From NCBI GenBank assembly GCA_950295325.1, contig OX485807.1:23717666-23781665 (forward strand): a stretch of DNA of 64,000 nucleotides, given 5' to 3'. Shown one piece after another: positions 47,801 through 58,440 of this stretch; positions within the stretch are counted from its first letter, which is position 1, and the number at the start of each line of letters is the position of its first letter. Both the position numbers and the translations under genes were made by a program. The DNA comes from Polytrichum commune (lineage: Eukaryota; Streptophyta; Polytrichopsida; Polytrichales; Polytrichaceae). The notes beneath the pieces are model-generated. The model had not been told where the DNA came from. It did not search any database and saw only the letters and a program-made list of their open reading frames with translations.

Positions 47801-50800
47801 CAAAGAAACATCACTGTGATTTCCAGTTTCAGCATGCACGACTTGACTGGAACTTTAAAAAAAACCTAACTTACCAGACATTGAGAGCTGTGATTAATGT
47901 TGTCTCCGGATTTGGAACAATTGAGCGGATAGAATCCAAGTCAGTAAGAGGAACACCAAAAAGGCGCTCCATTGTCAGTACACGTTCTGTGCTACAATGG
48001 CGATAAACAGTTGGGGCAGTGGCTTGACTTGAAAGTCCAAGAGAGTCTACATAGTTCCTGAAGGCCTCAATATTGATAGCCTCCTTCCTGAAGTCCACCT
48101 CTTCCAGCATGGATGCCCTTATATCGCCCACAATTCCAACCTGACATCATTTCCATATACAGATCCACAAAGTTAAAAAATTAACTAAACCAGACATTTT
48201 CCATTCCACCAACAACAGCTTTCTACAAGATTAGCCTGTCATACATCACATGTTACATAGGCAGGCCCAATTCCAACTAAAATATGCCACCTTAACTAAA
48301 TAGCATCTTCTAATTTTGGTGACATTCCTGGTTGTGGGATATGTTGGTATTATACTATTCACAAGTCTCCATGTCAAAATATCCCAAATGCTTGATTTCT
48401 AGCCTTGATTGATAGACACTCCACATTAATAGGAGAAATTTAAATCATGCATTCTGTTCTCAAACATCATACCATAACTTTGAAATAAATCAATTTTACA
48501 AGAAATGATTTGCAATAGAAACTAGTCATTTGACATACTAATGACTGATGAACAACTACCAAAATTCATATATATGGATATATAGATATGTGTGACATGG
48601 GCACAACCTTGTCACTCAAGACTTTTTACTTGGACCTGCAACACAGATACAACCAAATCTATGTAGGTTTGAACTACAACATATGAACTTAAAATATCAA
48701 TGGTTATATGAGAATCAATAAGATATGAGATGACGGAAGTGGCAGGGACTAACCAGAGATGTTCTCGCTAGTTGTGGGTTTAAAAACTCTAAAACTCGGG
48801 CAGATACATACAGGAAATTTAGATCAGTTGTAAGTACGTCTTCTACTCCAGGTTTCAACACTTTAATTACCACCTCTTTTTGGCTCCCTCTCAATCTTGC
48901 GGCATGCACCTGCAAATATAGAACAAAATAGGAGTGCATAAGACACTTTATATCCCTACAGAAAGTAAAATATCAAGTGATACATCAACAACTGTATCAA
49001 ATCTTTCAATTCTTTCAATAAAACCCTCACACAAATGAGAAAATGGCTAATTGTGAAGATGTCAAATAGTGTCAAGAAACACATTAGATGGTCCTTACTT
49101 GGGCTATGGAGGCTGATGCAAGAGGCTGTGGATCTACATATTCATACACCTCCTCTAGAGGCCGACTTAATTCCTTTCGAATGATAGCTTTGATCTCCTC
49201 AAACGGCACAGGTGGTGTCTTGTCAAGGCAGCTCTGAAACTCCTTCACATATTCAGCTGGGAACAAAGTTGGTGCTGATGCAATAAACTGCAAGTGATCA
49301 ATCGTCCACAATATTGTCAGAAACTGCGATACTGCTAGCACCTTATTAAATTTTCAGCTTCTCAGGAATGCCACTGGAAGAGGTCCTCATGCATTCTTTG
49401 AAGACACCAATTTTAAACTACCTAAACAATAACCCTACTAATCACATTATATAAAAGCTGAATTTTGCAATACTTAAATACACTTCAGATTAAAATAGCT
49501 CTCGAAACTCTGAATTATGAGGCTATTTTAATCTGTTTAGAGTTCATAGATTAAAATAGCCCTTGAAGTTCTTTAGCATAAAATAGCTCCATCTATATGG
49601 CATAGGCTCTTACAATTAACAATCAGGCATTAACCCAGGAATATCAAATTGTCTGGAAATAATACTGCGATAAACAAGCCAAACCTGACCCAACTTGATG
49701 TAAGTTGCTCCAAGTTTCTCAAATAATCGTCGAAGCTCGGCTGGCCCAGGTAGTGCACGCTGGGAGGTTGCAGATTCTGGATTCTGCAGTCCACATCCAA
49801 CTCAGTAGAAGCTCACAGCACCAGCCTGTTTACAAAAGACACTAACTTGAATACAAATGACACTCGACTTTGTTGATTGATGCATAACAATAGTACATAC
49901 TCGATCACATGTAAGAGTAATACAATGCAATGGACATGCATTGAGAAGAGCCAATAATGTGAAGGGGAAGATAATACAAGAATTGCTGCCCTCCAGACAT
50001 TGAAAACAAAAGACACCCTCTTGAATGCAAATGACACTGGATTTTGTCGATAGATGCAGAACACTACTATGAAGTAGATCACAAATGAGAGTAATAGAAT
50101 GGACATATGCACTGCCAAGGGCCATCAATATGAAGGTGTAACATTGACTAGGTTAAAAAAATCAGTACCCTAAGAATTTGTAACAAGTATTCACCCCCCA
50201 CAGTCACCACAGCTTCAATGCCTTGCGCAAACCGAACAGCACCTCGTGGCCCAGTGCTTATTGCAATTTTTGCCACATCCTCCAGCAGCTTGTTTAGTTC
50301 TTTCAGCCGCTCTGGAGGAGGCCACATGTGCATCAGCCATTAAATATTAGTATGGTGAATGTCGTTAAGAAGTCAAATCCTTAAGTAACCCTTGATTGCA
50401 ACTCAGGTGTTCACTTTTAAATACTCAAATCTCAAATTCCACTATTATTCAAACCACTCAGAGCATAGTATTCTTCCTAGTGCTAACCTACTCTTCAACC
50501 ACACGTGAAGAAAAACTTTAGATTGGATAGTCCTGCTACAACTTCACTCTCTTGTAGAGCTTGATGCCGCTTGACTGTGCTCGGCATACATTCATGCATG
50601 CACTCAAGGATCTTGAGCCATGTAGTCAGGGACTACTTCAATTTGGTCATGGCGTGAATCCCTTGCTTGTTTTTTTATTTCCTTTTGCTGAACATTTTTG
50701 CCATGGGAGAGGGGTAGTAAAACTTCTAATGAATCGATTAGGGACTCAACAAACGATAAATAATCAATACCTAAACACACAATCAATAATCAATTCAGCT

Positions 50801-51342
50801 TCCTGTTGCAATTAGTGGAGGAAATTGGTCAAACCTGCCCTTAGAGCATCTCCTCCTTGTGAGGAGGGCATTGCGGATGCAGAGCGTGCCCGCACACACA
50901 ACCTTCCTGCTGGAAATTTCACTCCACAACAATTTCTTCCTTGCTGCCATCCTTTCTGTACCTACCCTCAAAATGCAACATACAGACAGCTCACATGACT
51001 TGACTCACAAATGACATATGTCTTGTGTGAAATTTCAAAAACTAAATGATCAAGTTGCACTGGCTATGGCCTCTTATAAAACCTCCCCCAAGGTATTTGG
51101 CAATTCCGGCGAGCATTGCAACAATGCAGTCATGGATACAAGCCACCAAAAAAATTTAAGAAGATTTGGAGGGGGCAGATTAGATCAATGAATGAGGCAG
51201 TGAACTGAAGTTTTTTGGGGAGGAGACAAAATTGATTTCCAAAGAAAGTCAGAAATTGGCAGAAGAATGAATTCTAGCAGACCTGGAGAATGAGCGATGT
51301 TGGAAGCCGTACAGTCATCAACATGGAGGTGCTTGTTGCCAT
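44826..51342 (-). CDS. ABC1K: Chloroplast ABC1/UbiB-family atypical kinase (ABC1K), 11 exons, 539 aa
   Basis: Exons (minus): 51342-51283, 50955-50835, 50311-50169, 49783-49685, 49287-49099, 48909-48754, 48140-47875, 47145-47048, 46719-46541, 45775-45665, 45023-44826 (stop TGA). All introns are GT-AG and phases agree, giving 1,620 nt with no interruption. The N-terminus (MATSTSMLMTV...) is Ser/Thr-rich and basic with few acids, like a plastid transit peptide, to about residue 55. Family signatures in order: KLGQ at 138-141, the Ala/Ser-rich nucleotide loop ASASIAQ at 198-204, Lys220 in VVIK, EEVD at 269-272, catalytic HADVHAGN at 356-363, and IDFG at 375-378. All catalytic residues are present. 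ABC1 kinases of plants act in plastoglobules and mitochondria, influencing prenyl-lipid and tocopherol metabolism; the precise role here is not known. The sequence resembles the plastid ATATH8/At5g24970-type subgroup from memory. The earlier in-frame GTG at 51397 is not used because no ATG opens that frame. Confidence 0.93.
45930..46172 (+). mobile_element. tRNA-derived SINE in ABC1K intron 9 (antisense)
   Basis: TGGCTTGAGTGG (45952-45963) resembles a tRNA A box and GGGTTTAATTCTCC (45995-46008) a B box, about 32 nt apart as in tRNA promoters. The body of about 200 bp ends near an ACCGTTATAAAG tail. Short flanks TTCACC on both sides may be a target duplication. It lies in the 765-bp intron between exons 9 and 10, opposite in strand to the gene. 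Confidence 0.55.
49832..50130. repeat. Tandem duplication (about 174-bp unit) in ABC1K intron 3
   Basis: ACAAAAGACAC followed by CTTGAATRCAAATGACACT and GATCACA..GAGAGTAATA occurs at 49832 and again at 50006. The second unit is about 80 percent similar. It accounts for overlapping frames near 49802-50128, which are not genes. Confidence 0.8.
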
Positions 51343-52059
51343 CGCAGCCAAATTCTAAGCTGTGAGCAATTCGCCAAACTGCTTGCCTACCCGCCACAAT
51401 CCCTACAAGATGGAATGGTCAATCAAATCAACTACCCAACCCTCCGCATTTCTGTTGCCAAAATTCCCCCTAAAAAAATCCAGAGCGGTGGCACGAAGCT
51501 AGCCCAATTTCTTCAGCACAATCCCCCACAGGTCCCAGTGGCAATTGCACCTGGTGTGGAGAATTGTTGTTGTGATTCAGCAAGCTTCAAAGATCTATCG
51601 GCAGCTTTAGTAACACAGGAAAGTCTTGGAAGCAAGGAAGGTGGGAATGTGTGTTGAATGGTGGCAACGAGCCACCGAAATCGGTAAAGAGGGAGGGCAG
51701 GGTCACGTGTTCATTACAAACCCACAAATTCAAGTGTTTCAACCTTGCAGCTTGAAAAAAACGATAAATCCGAGCTCGTTGTCCACATAATCAATTGATT
51801 TCCCAATGAGCGATTTGGATGTTTCGGAGAACCCAGGAATGGTTTAAGGTTACACATGAGGGGGTGGTGTGGTTTTGGCCAGCAACCACAACCACACCCC
51901 ATTCCCGCTCACTCTTTGGAGGTAAGTAAATGGGTATGTGGCCCTATTGTGGGCACTTCCAACTCCAAAGACAATTGTGGCCGTTGGATCGGATTGGGCA
52001 TTCTATTGGATTGGATCGGATCCGTTGAGATCATTGTGATGAATCACCTGGACTTAAGG
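51343..52059. other. Upstream region of ABC1K
   Basis: Should contain the 5' UTR and promoter on the minus strand. No clear TATA box was found. Frames through it do not encode a recognisable protein. Confidence 0.35.
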
Positions 52060-52390
52060 TATGTGGGTGTTATTTGGTTCGATTTTCATGTACTCCAACT
52101 TCTACCAATTAGATTTACATCGCAACTTGTGTAACATTAGCAAATCCATGATGAAGCATCAACAAAAATCAATCCTCCCTTGATTTAGTTACAGTTGATG
52201 ATTTCTTAAACTAAATACATAAGTTCTCTCAAAGGCATTCACTATTGACTGTGGAGTGATTAATAAAAATCGGAGAGGTAATCCAATCTCTTTTGGACAT
52301 GTCTCTATGTGGTGTTTGGTTTTCTATCCTCATCAAACCACAAAGACCAATCAAATAAATTAAATGTCCGATTAAGAAAAGTAACTAAAT
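52060..52390 (+). repeat. Dispersed repeat, partner of 3455-3835
   Basis: Same orientation as the copy near 3.5 kb, with shared CATGTACTCCAACTTCTACC-type and CCAATCTCTTTTGGACATGTCTCTATG blocks. Non-coding. Confidence 0.6.
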
Positions 52391-53439
52391 AACACTTGCA
52401 TACCTCATCGTTTACAACGAGTTGTTGCCACCTTCAGCCTCTATAGTAAGTGTTAGTTGGGTTAATATGCTTTAAGGTTCACAAACTTTAGTGTGTCATA
52501 TGTGTACAATGACTATGATAAATAGTGTGGCTAACTTGTGCAACCCTAAAAAGTGGCCCATAGTACATGCCATCATGCATGACATAGGTGTGCAACCCTA
52601 GTGACACTTGTCATGTCTCCATGATATACCCACCTCCTTCCCCTAGGGTGGGAAAATCTTTCAAAGGACATTACCTATATTTAATCCCATAAAAAAATTT
52701 GTAACCTACAACATGGATCTTCAATGTTGAAAATTGTGGGCTGGTAGATAGTGTGCATCCACAATACTATCTCTAATGAACTAGGTAACCTTTAAGTGGA
52801 GCCTAGTCATGCTTTGTAGTCAAAGTGGCATGGGTATGTTTAGCCCAGTAGGTTGACCTTGCCCCATGTTATCATGGTTACCGGTCGTAATTGCCATCCA
52901 CATAAGGTGCATGACTTAATAGGTATTCTCTATAGTATATCTCGAGACAATGATCTCTTGGAGCCAATCGGAGCTCCACTATTCATTTGGACCCCACCAA
53001 TTTTGCAAGTGTTGCCCCATTACCTCAATATGATCGGTAGCATGTTCGGAACTGCATGTAGGAGGACTCTCTGTTTATAGAATATAACCTCTATATTCTC
53101 TGCCAATCCAAAGAGGCCATATTGATGATGAGAGATACGGAAATCATTGTTATGAACTATGTAATGGACAAGAGGAGTATGGATGACGAGCTAGAATAGC
53201 AACAACATATCCATCGACTCTTGCTTGTTATTTGGGGGAACATAACTGATTTACTCATAGATGTAAACTATAAGTTATGGATGAATTATCCTCTAGATGG
53301 ACAAAGAAACATAAGAGAGTTGTTGGAAGTGCCCTCCACTTGGATGACCGGTTGGTTGTAGTTTTAGTGTAGTAATAAGTTCCATAGTGTTGCCCACTTT
53401 GTTTTTAAAGAGTAAGTGTAGACCATTTATGGTATTTTA
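52391..53439. other. Intergenic, no recognisable gene
   Basis: Short frames only; nothing identified. Confidence 0.4.
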
Positions 53440-53760
53440 GTGTGATGTGCATAATAGTGTTACTTACCTTATTGTGAGGCATATGCTAGGTTACATTGAT
53501 GATTAACAACTTTGTCATAAGTGTCGCCTCATACCACTTGGCGTTCAAGTGCCCTACTAATATCTTGACATGGGTATAGTGGTACGAGGTACATCCTTAT
53601 GTTACACAATGATTTACAAGTTGACTAAATTATGCACAAATGACACTGGCCATTAGTGCACTCAGAAATATCTTCTCCTTGCATACTAAAACACAAGACT
53701 ATCATCTAAAATATCCTAACGTGCTACTCTTAATATCATAATGGAGATATTTTCTCACTT
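53440..53760 (+). repeat. Dispersed repeat, empty-site partner of 62465-63035
   Basis: Aligns with 62465-62504 plus 62731-63035, sharing ACACAATGRTYTACAAGTTGAC, GGTGTTCAAGTG-like and CTATCATC blocks. Where the other copy carries a MITE, this one reads straight through GTGTTACTTACC. Non-coding. Confidence 0.75.
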
Positions 53761-54642
53761 ATGTTGACAAATGGAATCGTATTAACAATTAGCGAGCACG
53801 ACACTTTGAGACGTCTACACATCTAGTTTAGGCCCTTTGCAAATAGCGTACATGACACTAAATACCATACACGGTGTAGTGGAAGCAACAATTTTTTTTT
53901 ATTGGTGATTTGTCTTCAAAGTCCGACACTGAAAATAGAAAGATCGCGTACTCTATCATTTTCCATCCATTCGATTGCCAGAAAAGTTGGATGAACGTGA
54001 TCAAGTCAGATGAAATGCATATTATCATCCGTATTCGGCCTCATCACCTCAGCGGTTGTCGCCAGTGTGGCTATCCTGAGATTTTGATTTTCCTTTTAAA
54101 ACAAATCTTTAGAGAAATCACTGAGTGGAAGCCTGTTGAGAAGAATGGAGTTCTTGATGGAACTCTTCATCCGCCTGGATGATCCTTATCGCATTGTGTG
54201 TTACTGGGATTGCACACGGAAGGGGAGCGAATGCGAAGCTCCCGGGAGGTGGGGACTCCTAAAATGCAAACTTCGGTAGTGGATCGCATTGGATTGGATT
54301 GCCATTTCTTTGCACAAGGTGTGAGGCTTTCCTTTTTCCCTGGGTTTGTGCAATTCTGCTCACTTAGTGCTGGAGGAATTCCAGTGGGTTGCTGACATTG
54401 TATCATTGACGTTGATCAACTGCTAGCTCTATTGGTCACTTACACTTACCCTGTAGCTCTAACTGGGTTGCTATGAATGGGAGAAATTTAGGAGAAGGTA
54501 GGAATTTGGTGTGAATTCTTTGAAGGTTTCGCTATGTTAACTGCTGGGTTGTGTTGCGTAGTTATGGAATTTCCATCATAAATAACTGTAGATTGCTGCC
54601 AATCATGCATTGTTTGCAGTAATTGGATTGCCGACTTGGAAA
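53761..54642. other. Intergenic, no recognisable gene
   Basis: A 90-codon frame at 53910-54182 (+) and neighbours up to 54400 show no domain I recognise. The base composition becomes more GC-rich towards 54400. Confidence 0.35.
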
Positions 54643-55240
54643 TTGGTCACTCACACATAAGATTGGTGTTGAGCAGCGTGCATTACTGTATATGGTAGAA
54701 ATTGGGGGTCCTTGGAGGTTTTGCAGTGTTTGGAGCGCAAAGATTTCAAAGATGGTGTTCTGCTGGGATGGAATTTCGTTGACAAATTTTAGGTTGTTCT
54801 TGTTAAATCGGTTGGGTACTTCTCTAGTTTGTAGTAACTGGACAATCTCCTGACATTCTTCTACCGTTGCTCCTCAGATGACCACACATTGGTCACTCAC
54901 ACAGGATTGGTGTTGAGCCTCGTGCGTTTATTGCAAAATGGTAGGAATTTGAGGAGATGGTAGAAATTGGTGGTCCTTGGTTCTGTCTTTGTAGGATTTG
55001 CATTGTTGGGGAAAGTTCAAAAGATGCTGTTGTACTGGAATGGAATTTGGTCGAAAATTTTATGAAATTGTGGCTGGGGGTAGTATGCGCCATCCTTCTC
55101 CTTGCCATGTTCCTTGTTTGCTCAGTTCTGTTAAAGAAATGGCGTTTGTCGTAACTGGATAATACCCTGACATTCTTCTACAGTGGCTCCTCAGATGAAC
55201 ATACATCGGTTACTCACACGGGATTGTTATTGAACCAATT
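54643..55240 (+). repeat. Degenerate tandem repeat directly upstream of the FAD oxidoreductase gene
   Basis: TTGGTCACTCACACA..GATTGGTGTTGAGC starts units at 54643 and 54889, and a third partial unit starts at about 55205 (CGGTTACTCACACGGGATTG). Each full unit also contains GGTAGAAATTGG.GGTCCTTGG and ends CTGACATTCTTCTAC.GT.GCTCCTCAGATGA. Units of about 246 and 316 bp differ by indels. It lies within the presumed promoter or leader. Confidence 0.8.
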
Positions 55241-55335
55241 ACAATCATTGTGACTTCGGTGATTTCGGCGATTTCGGTGGTCCCGAGCACTTTATGGAAG
55301 TCGGCTGGTAAATTTCTTCACGAAATCAGGTGACA

Positions 55336-56940
55336 ATGGAAGCTGTGACATGCAGTATACATGGAAGCACAATCCAATCGCTTCACATATTCTGCGATCC
55401 TTCATCTGGCAACATCATCAAGTCATGGAAACCCTCATCCAATCTGTCGAAGTTCCATTCCCGCACCGGAATCTCAGCCTCAAAGCATAAGAAGACCCAT
55501 GCAAGTACCATACATTGCAGAGATTTGCACAGGAATTCCATTCACCGAGATGTAAAAACCAAAGCAAGCATTGCAGCCGAAGAGCTTACAGGAGAAGACG
55601 GAAGTCAAGAAAGTGGAAAGAGCAACAACCATAACCCTACCAAGACCGGAGTGGTGATCATTGGAGCAGGGTTAGCAGGGTTAGCAGCTGCAAGGCAATG
55701 TGCGAGAGAAAAAATTCCATTCTTACTGCTCGAAGCGTCAGATGGAGTGGGAGGAAGAGTGAGGACAGATTCATACGAAGGATTCTTGCTGGACAGGGGG
55801 TTTCAGATTTTTATTTCAGCATACCCGGAAGCACAGAAAATTCTGGACTACGAAGCTCTCAACCTGCAGACATTCTACGCAGGTGCATTGGTATGGTTCA
55901 ACAATGGTTTCCATAGGGTTGCAGATCCGTTTCGACATTTCACCGATGGGGTAGGTTCATTGTTCAACCCGATTGGAACAGTGGTGGATAAAATCACAGT
56001 GGGAATAGTGAGGTTAAAGGCAGCCATCAAACCTGTGAGTGAGATTCTGGATGCTGAAGAGACCACAATTCTTGACAGGTTGAAGAATGAAGGATTTTCT
56101 GAAGAGATGACGGATAGGTTCTTCCGTCCCTTCTTCGGAGGGATCTTCTTTGACAGGAACTTACAGACTACTTCAAGGTTGTTTGAGTTTGTGTTCAAGT
56201 GTTTAGCGTTGGGATCGAATACACTTCCAGCAGCTGGAATTGGTGCTATACCTGAGCAGATTGCAAGGAAGCTACCGACAGGATCTGTTATGCTCAACTC
56301 TAAGGTTACGAAACTTGTGGAAGATGATGACAGTGGTGTAGTCTCCGGGGTGCAATTGGAAGATGGACACGTGGTGAAATCGGAGTATGGTTTAATTGTA
56401 GCCACCGAAGGTCCGGCAGCATCCAAATTGCTGGGAAACAAACTGCCAGCATCCTCATCTGTTGACAAACCTCCCCGAAGCACAACTTGCTTGTACTTCT
56501 CGGCAGATTCTTCTCCAATTAATGAGCCAGTTCTGCTTTTGAATGGAACCAAGAGTGGTATAGTGAACAACATGTTCTTCCCATCCACGGTTGCTCCATC
56601 CTATGCACCCAAAGGTAAGACACTTGTGTCTGTCTCTTTGATAGGGGAGTATGAGAAAACCTCGGACGTTGAATTGGAAAAGACAGTGCGATCGGAGCTT
56701 AGTAGCTGGTTCGGTGCAGGGGTGGTTGATTCATGGCAGCATCTGAGGACATACCGGATTGCTCTTGCACAGCCTGATCAAGCACCTCCCACACTTCTTC
56801 AGAAAAGCCCTAGGGTGGAGCAGAACGTTTATGTTTGCGGTGACCATCGACACTCTTCGACTTTTGACGGTGCTTTGGTTTCGGGTAGGAGGGCAGTGCA
56901 AGCACTGATGGCAGATTGTAAGCTTCCAGTCTCAAATTGA
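55336..56940 (+). CDS. FAD-dependent amine-oxidase-type oxidoreductase, plastid-type, intronless, 534 aa
   Basis: The start is the ATG at 55336; a GTG two codons upstream extends the open frame but is not a plausible plant start. Residues 1 to about 100 are Ser/Thr/His/Lys-rich without a domain and look like a plastid transit peptide. The Rossmann dinucleotide fold follows with VVIIGAGLAGLAAA (106-119), the ribose-binding acid at E133 (LLLEAS) and the GGRVRT motif (139-144). The C-terminal FAD segment reads YVCGDHRHSSTFDGALVSGRRA (499-520). DRGFQIFISAYPEAQ (155-169) is a hallmark of a group of cyanobacterial and plant amine-oxidase/phytoene-dehydrogenase-like flavoproteins. These share the fold with protoporphyrinogen oxidase and carotenoid desaturases; substrate and reaction are unknown to me. 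Absence of introns is unlike its neighbours and could reflect retroposition or an old intronless gene. ABC1K lies upstream, divergent; GAD lies downstream, convergent. Confidence 0.88.
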   Translation: MEAVTCSIHGSTIQSLHIFCDPSSGNIIKSWKPSSNLSKFHSRTGISASKHKKTHASTIHCRDLHRNSIHRDVKTKASIAAEELTGEDGSQESGKSNNHNPTKTGVVIIGAGLAGLAAARQCAREKIPFLLLEASDGVGGRVRTDSYEGFLLDRGFQIFISAYPEAQKILDYEALNLQTFYAGALVWFNNGFHRVADPFRHFTDGVGSLFNPIGTVVDKITVGIVRLKAAIKPVSEILDAEETTILDRLKNEGFSEEMTDRFFRPFFGGIFFDRNLQTTSRLFEFVFKCLALGSNTLPAAGIGAIPEQIARKLPTGSVMLNSKVTKLVEDDDSGVVSGVQLEDGHVVKSEYGLIVATEGPAASKLLGNKLPASSSVDKPPRSTTCLYFSADSSPINEPVLLLNGTKSGIVNNMFFPSTVAPSYAPKGKTLVSVSLIGEYEKTSDVELEKTVRSELSSWFGAGVVDSWQHLRTYRIALAQPDQAPPTLLQKSPRVEQNVYVCGDHRHSSTFDGALVSGRRAVQALMADCKLPVSN

Positions 56941-57724
56941 GGGAAAGAATCTTCGACTTGTTAAAGTAATGGACAATGAGAATGTCATGTACTAGTCCTT
57001 GAGCTTCAACACTATGGTAGGGTTAGGGTTAGGATAGGATTAGGATTAGCAGCGTTTGAAGAATGCTGCTGTGCATTGTATAAATTCGATCATTTTCGAG
57101 GGGCTGAATTGCTCCGGTGAGGAGAGAGTGCAGATTCAGAGGGATCTGCCATCCATACGCAGGCAAGTGAGGAAATTTCTTGCTCGGGCGGTAGGCTGTG
57201 ATATTGTGTGTTGTGCGGAGTTTTTGGTTTGTTTGTACTCTGTAATTCTTTGACGACGATTGCTAGCATCTTGCCCTTGGTAGCCCGAATGTGAAGTGTT
57301 TCAGAACGACCTCATCACATCCTTGGGAGAAGCTCTGAGCAATATGTGCAACTTATCTTCACAAAGTAATGGGTTGCACTCGTAAGTTACGGGAACTTCC
57401 ATTTCAACCTGACATTTGATCTCAGCACAGAGAAACCATTCCCATACCAACCTCCTTGATTCATGTATTTCGTTTACTTTCTTGTGACCTTTACCGCCGT
57501 CATTGCCTGGATAGATAGCCACTTTGCTAGTAATTTGCCTTGCTGGATGATTCTAGGTTACATCTTATTTATCACCTCCATGGTCTTGGAATATTTGAGT
57601 TTTTGTGAAGTTGTCATGACATTCGGTACTGACACTTTACAATATTAGTGCTGTTTTCATGTTGGCATTTATAGAGGGGTTGGGACTGCTTATGGCATTC
57701 ACTAACTATTGCACCAGTGCCAAA
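56941..57724. other. 3' region of the FAD gene, intergenic
   Basis: No gene is supported. A short TAGGGTTAGGGTTAGGATAGG-like run near 57017 is a simple repeat. Confidence 0.35.
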
Positions 57725-58340
57725 GAGCTTCCAATTCATCAATCCCGGTCATATCATTCCAACTCATCCCATCTGTCTGTGCAAGACTTTCGGCAGTTCA
57801 TTTTGGAGAATTCGAAGGAAGTTTCTATAGCTGGCTGTCACATAAATATGCGTTGGGAACAAGCCGGAAGTACATACTCAAAAACATTCCTGAATTGAAA
57901 TGTTCAGTAACTGTGAGTTAGCACATTACAAGAAAACAAAGTTATCAATGGCAACAAAAGTCAGCCATTAACCTCTGTAATCCAATGTATTACAGGCGAG
58001 AGAGATTGTCTAGCTCATTGTCGATAAGAACTATTTGCTAAATGCCTGTACTCCACAATGTGAGTATGCATATCACCATCGTATTGCACAAGGATTTACG
58101 CATTTTGGGGCATTCGAAGAAGATTTTCATCTGCTAGGTTTAGAGCATTCAAAGGAAATTCAACAAAAGTCAACAATCATCTTGGGAACTCGGAGGTACA
58201 CACAAAAATGGATTTCATATTCAATTGTTTAGTGACCGTAAGTTTAACGCATATACAAGAATGTCAACAAAACTCGGGCTTTGAGTTTGTGATCCAATGT
58301 ATCATAGGCGAGAGACTGTTCAGCTCAATGTCGATAAGAA
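57725..58340 (+). repeat. Two-copy tandem repeat, about 310-bp unit, between FAD and GAD genes
   Basis: TCCAATGTAT..AGGCGAGAGA at 57981 recurs at 58293 (312 bp). Upstream parts TTCATTTTGGAGAATTCGAAGG and CATTTTGGGGCATTCGAAGA correspond too. Non-coding; it may overlap the GAD 3' UTR or its downstream region. Confidence 0.65.
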
Positions 58341-58440
58341 AAAAAATTGTCTCCGCTACGTGACTATGCATGTGCATCATCATCATCATCGCATAGGATC
58401 CCACTGCCTCAAATCACATGAGGGGTTTAGGGTTTCGAGT

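Noticed and set aside
49802-50128. Overlapping 108- and 101-codon frames inside an ABC1K intron
   Set aside because: Produced by a tandem duplication in intron 3; both frames are open by chance.
51185-51397. Minus-strand frame as the ABC1K N-terminus
   Set aside because: It opens with GTG, has no ATG, and does not join in phase as well as the overlapping frame starting ATG at 51342. The latter gives a transit peptide and an 11-exon gene with consistent phases.
55330-55335. GTG at 55330 as the start of the FAD gene
   Set aside because: Nuclear plant genes start at ATG; the ATG at 55336 is two codons downstream in the same frame.
55875-56588. 237-codon frame on the opposite strand of the FAD gene
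   Set aside because: It is a shadow of the plus-strand gene with no domain of its own.
58376-58392. CAT repeat near the GAD end as part of the coding sequence
   Set aside because: The GAD stop codon lies at 58443-58441; the CAT run is beyond it.
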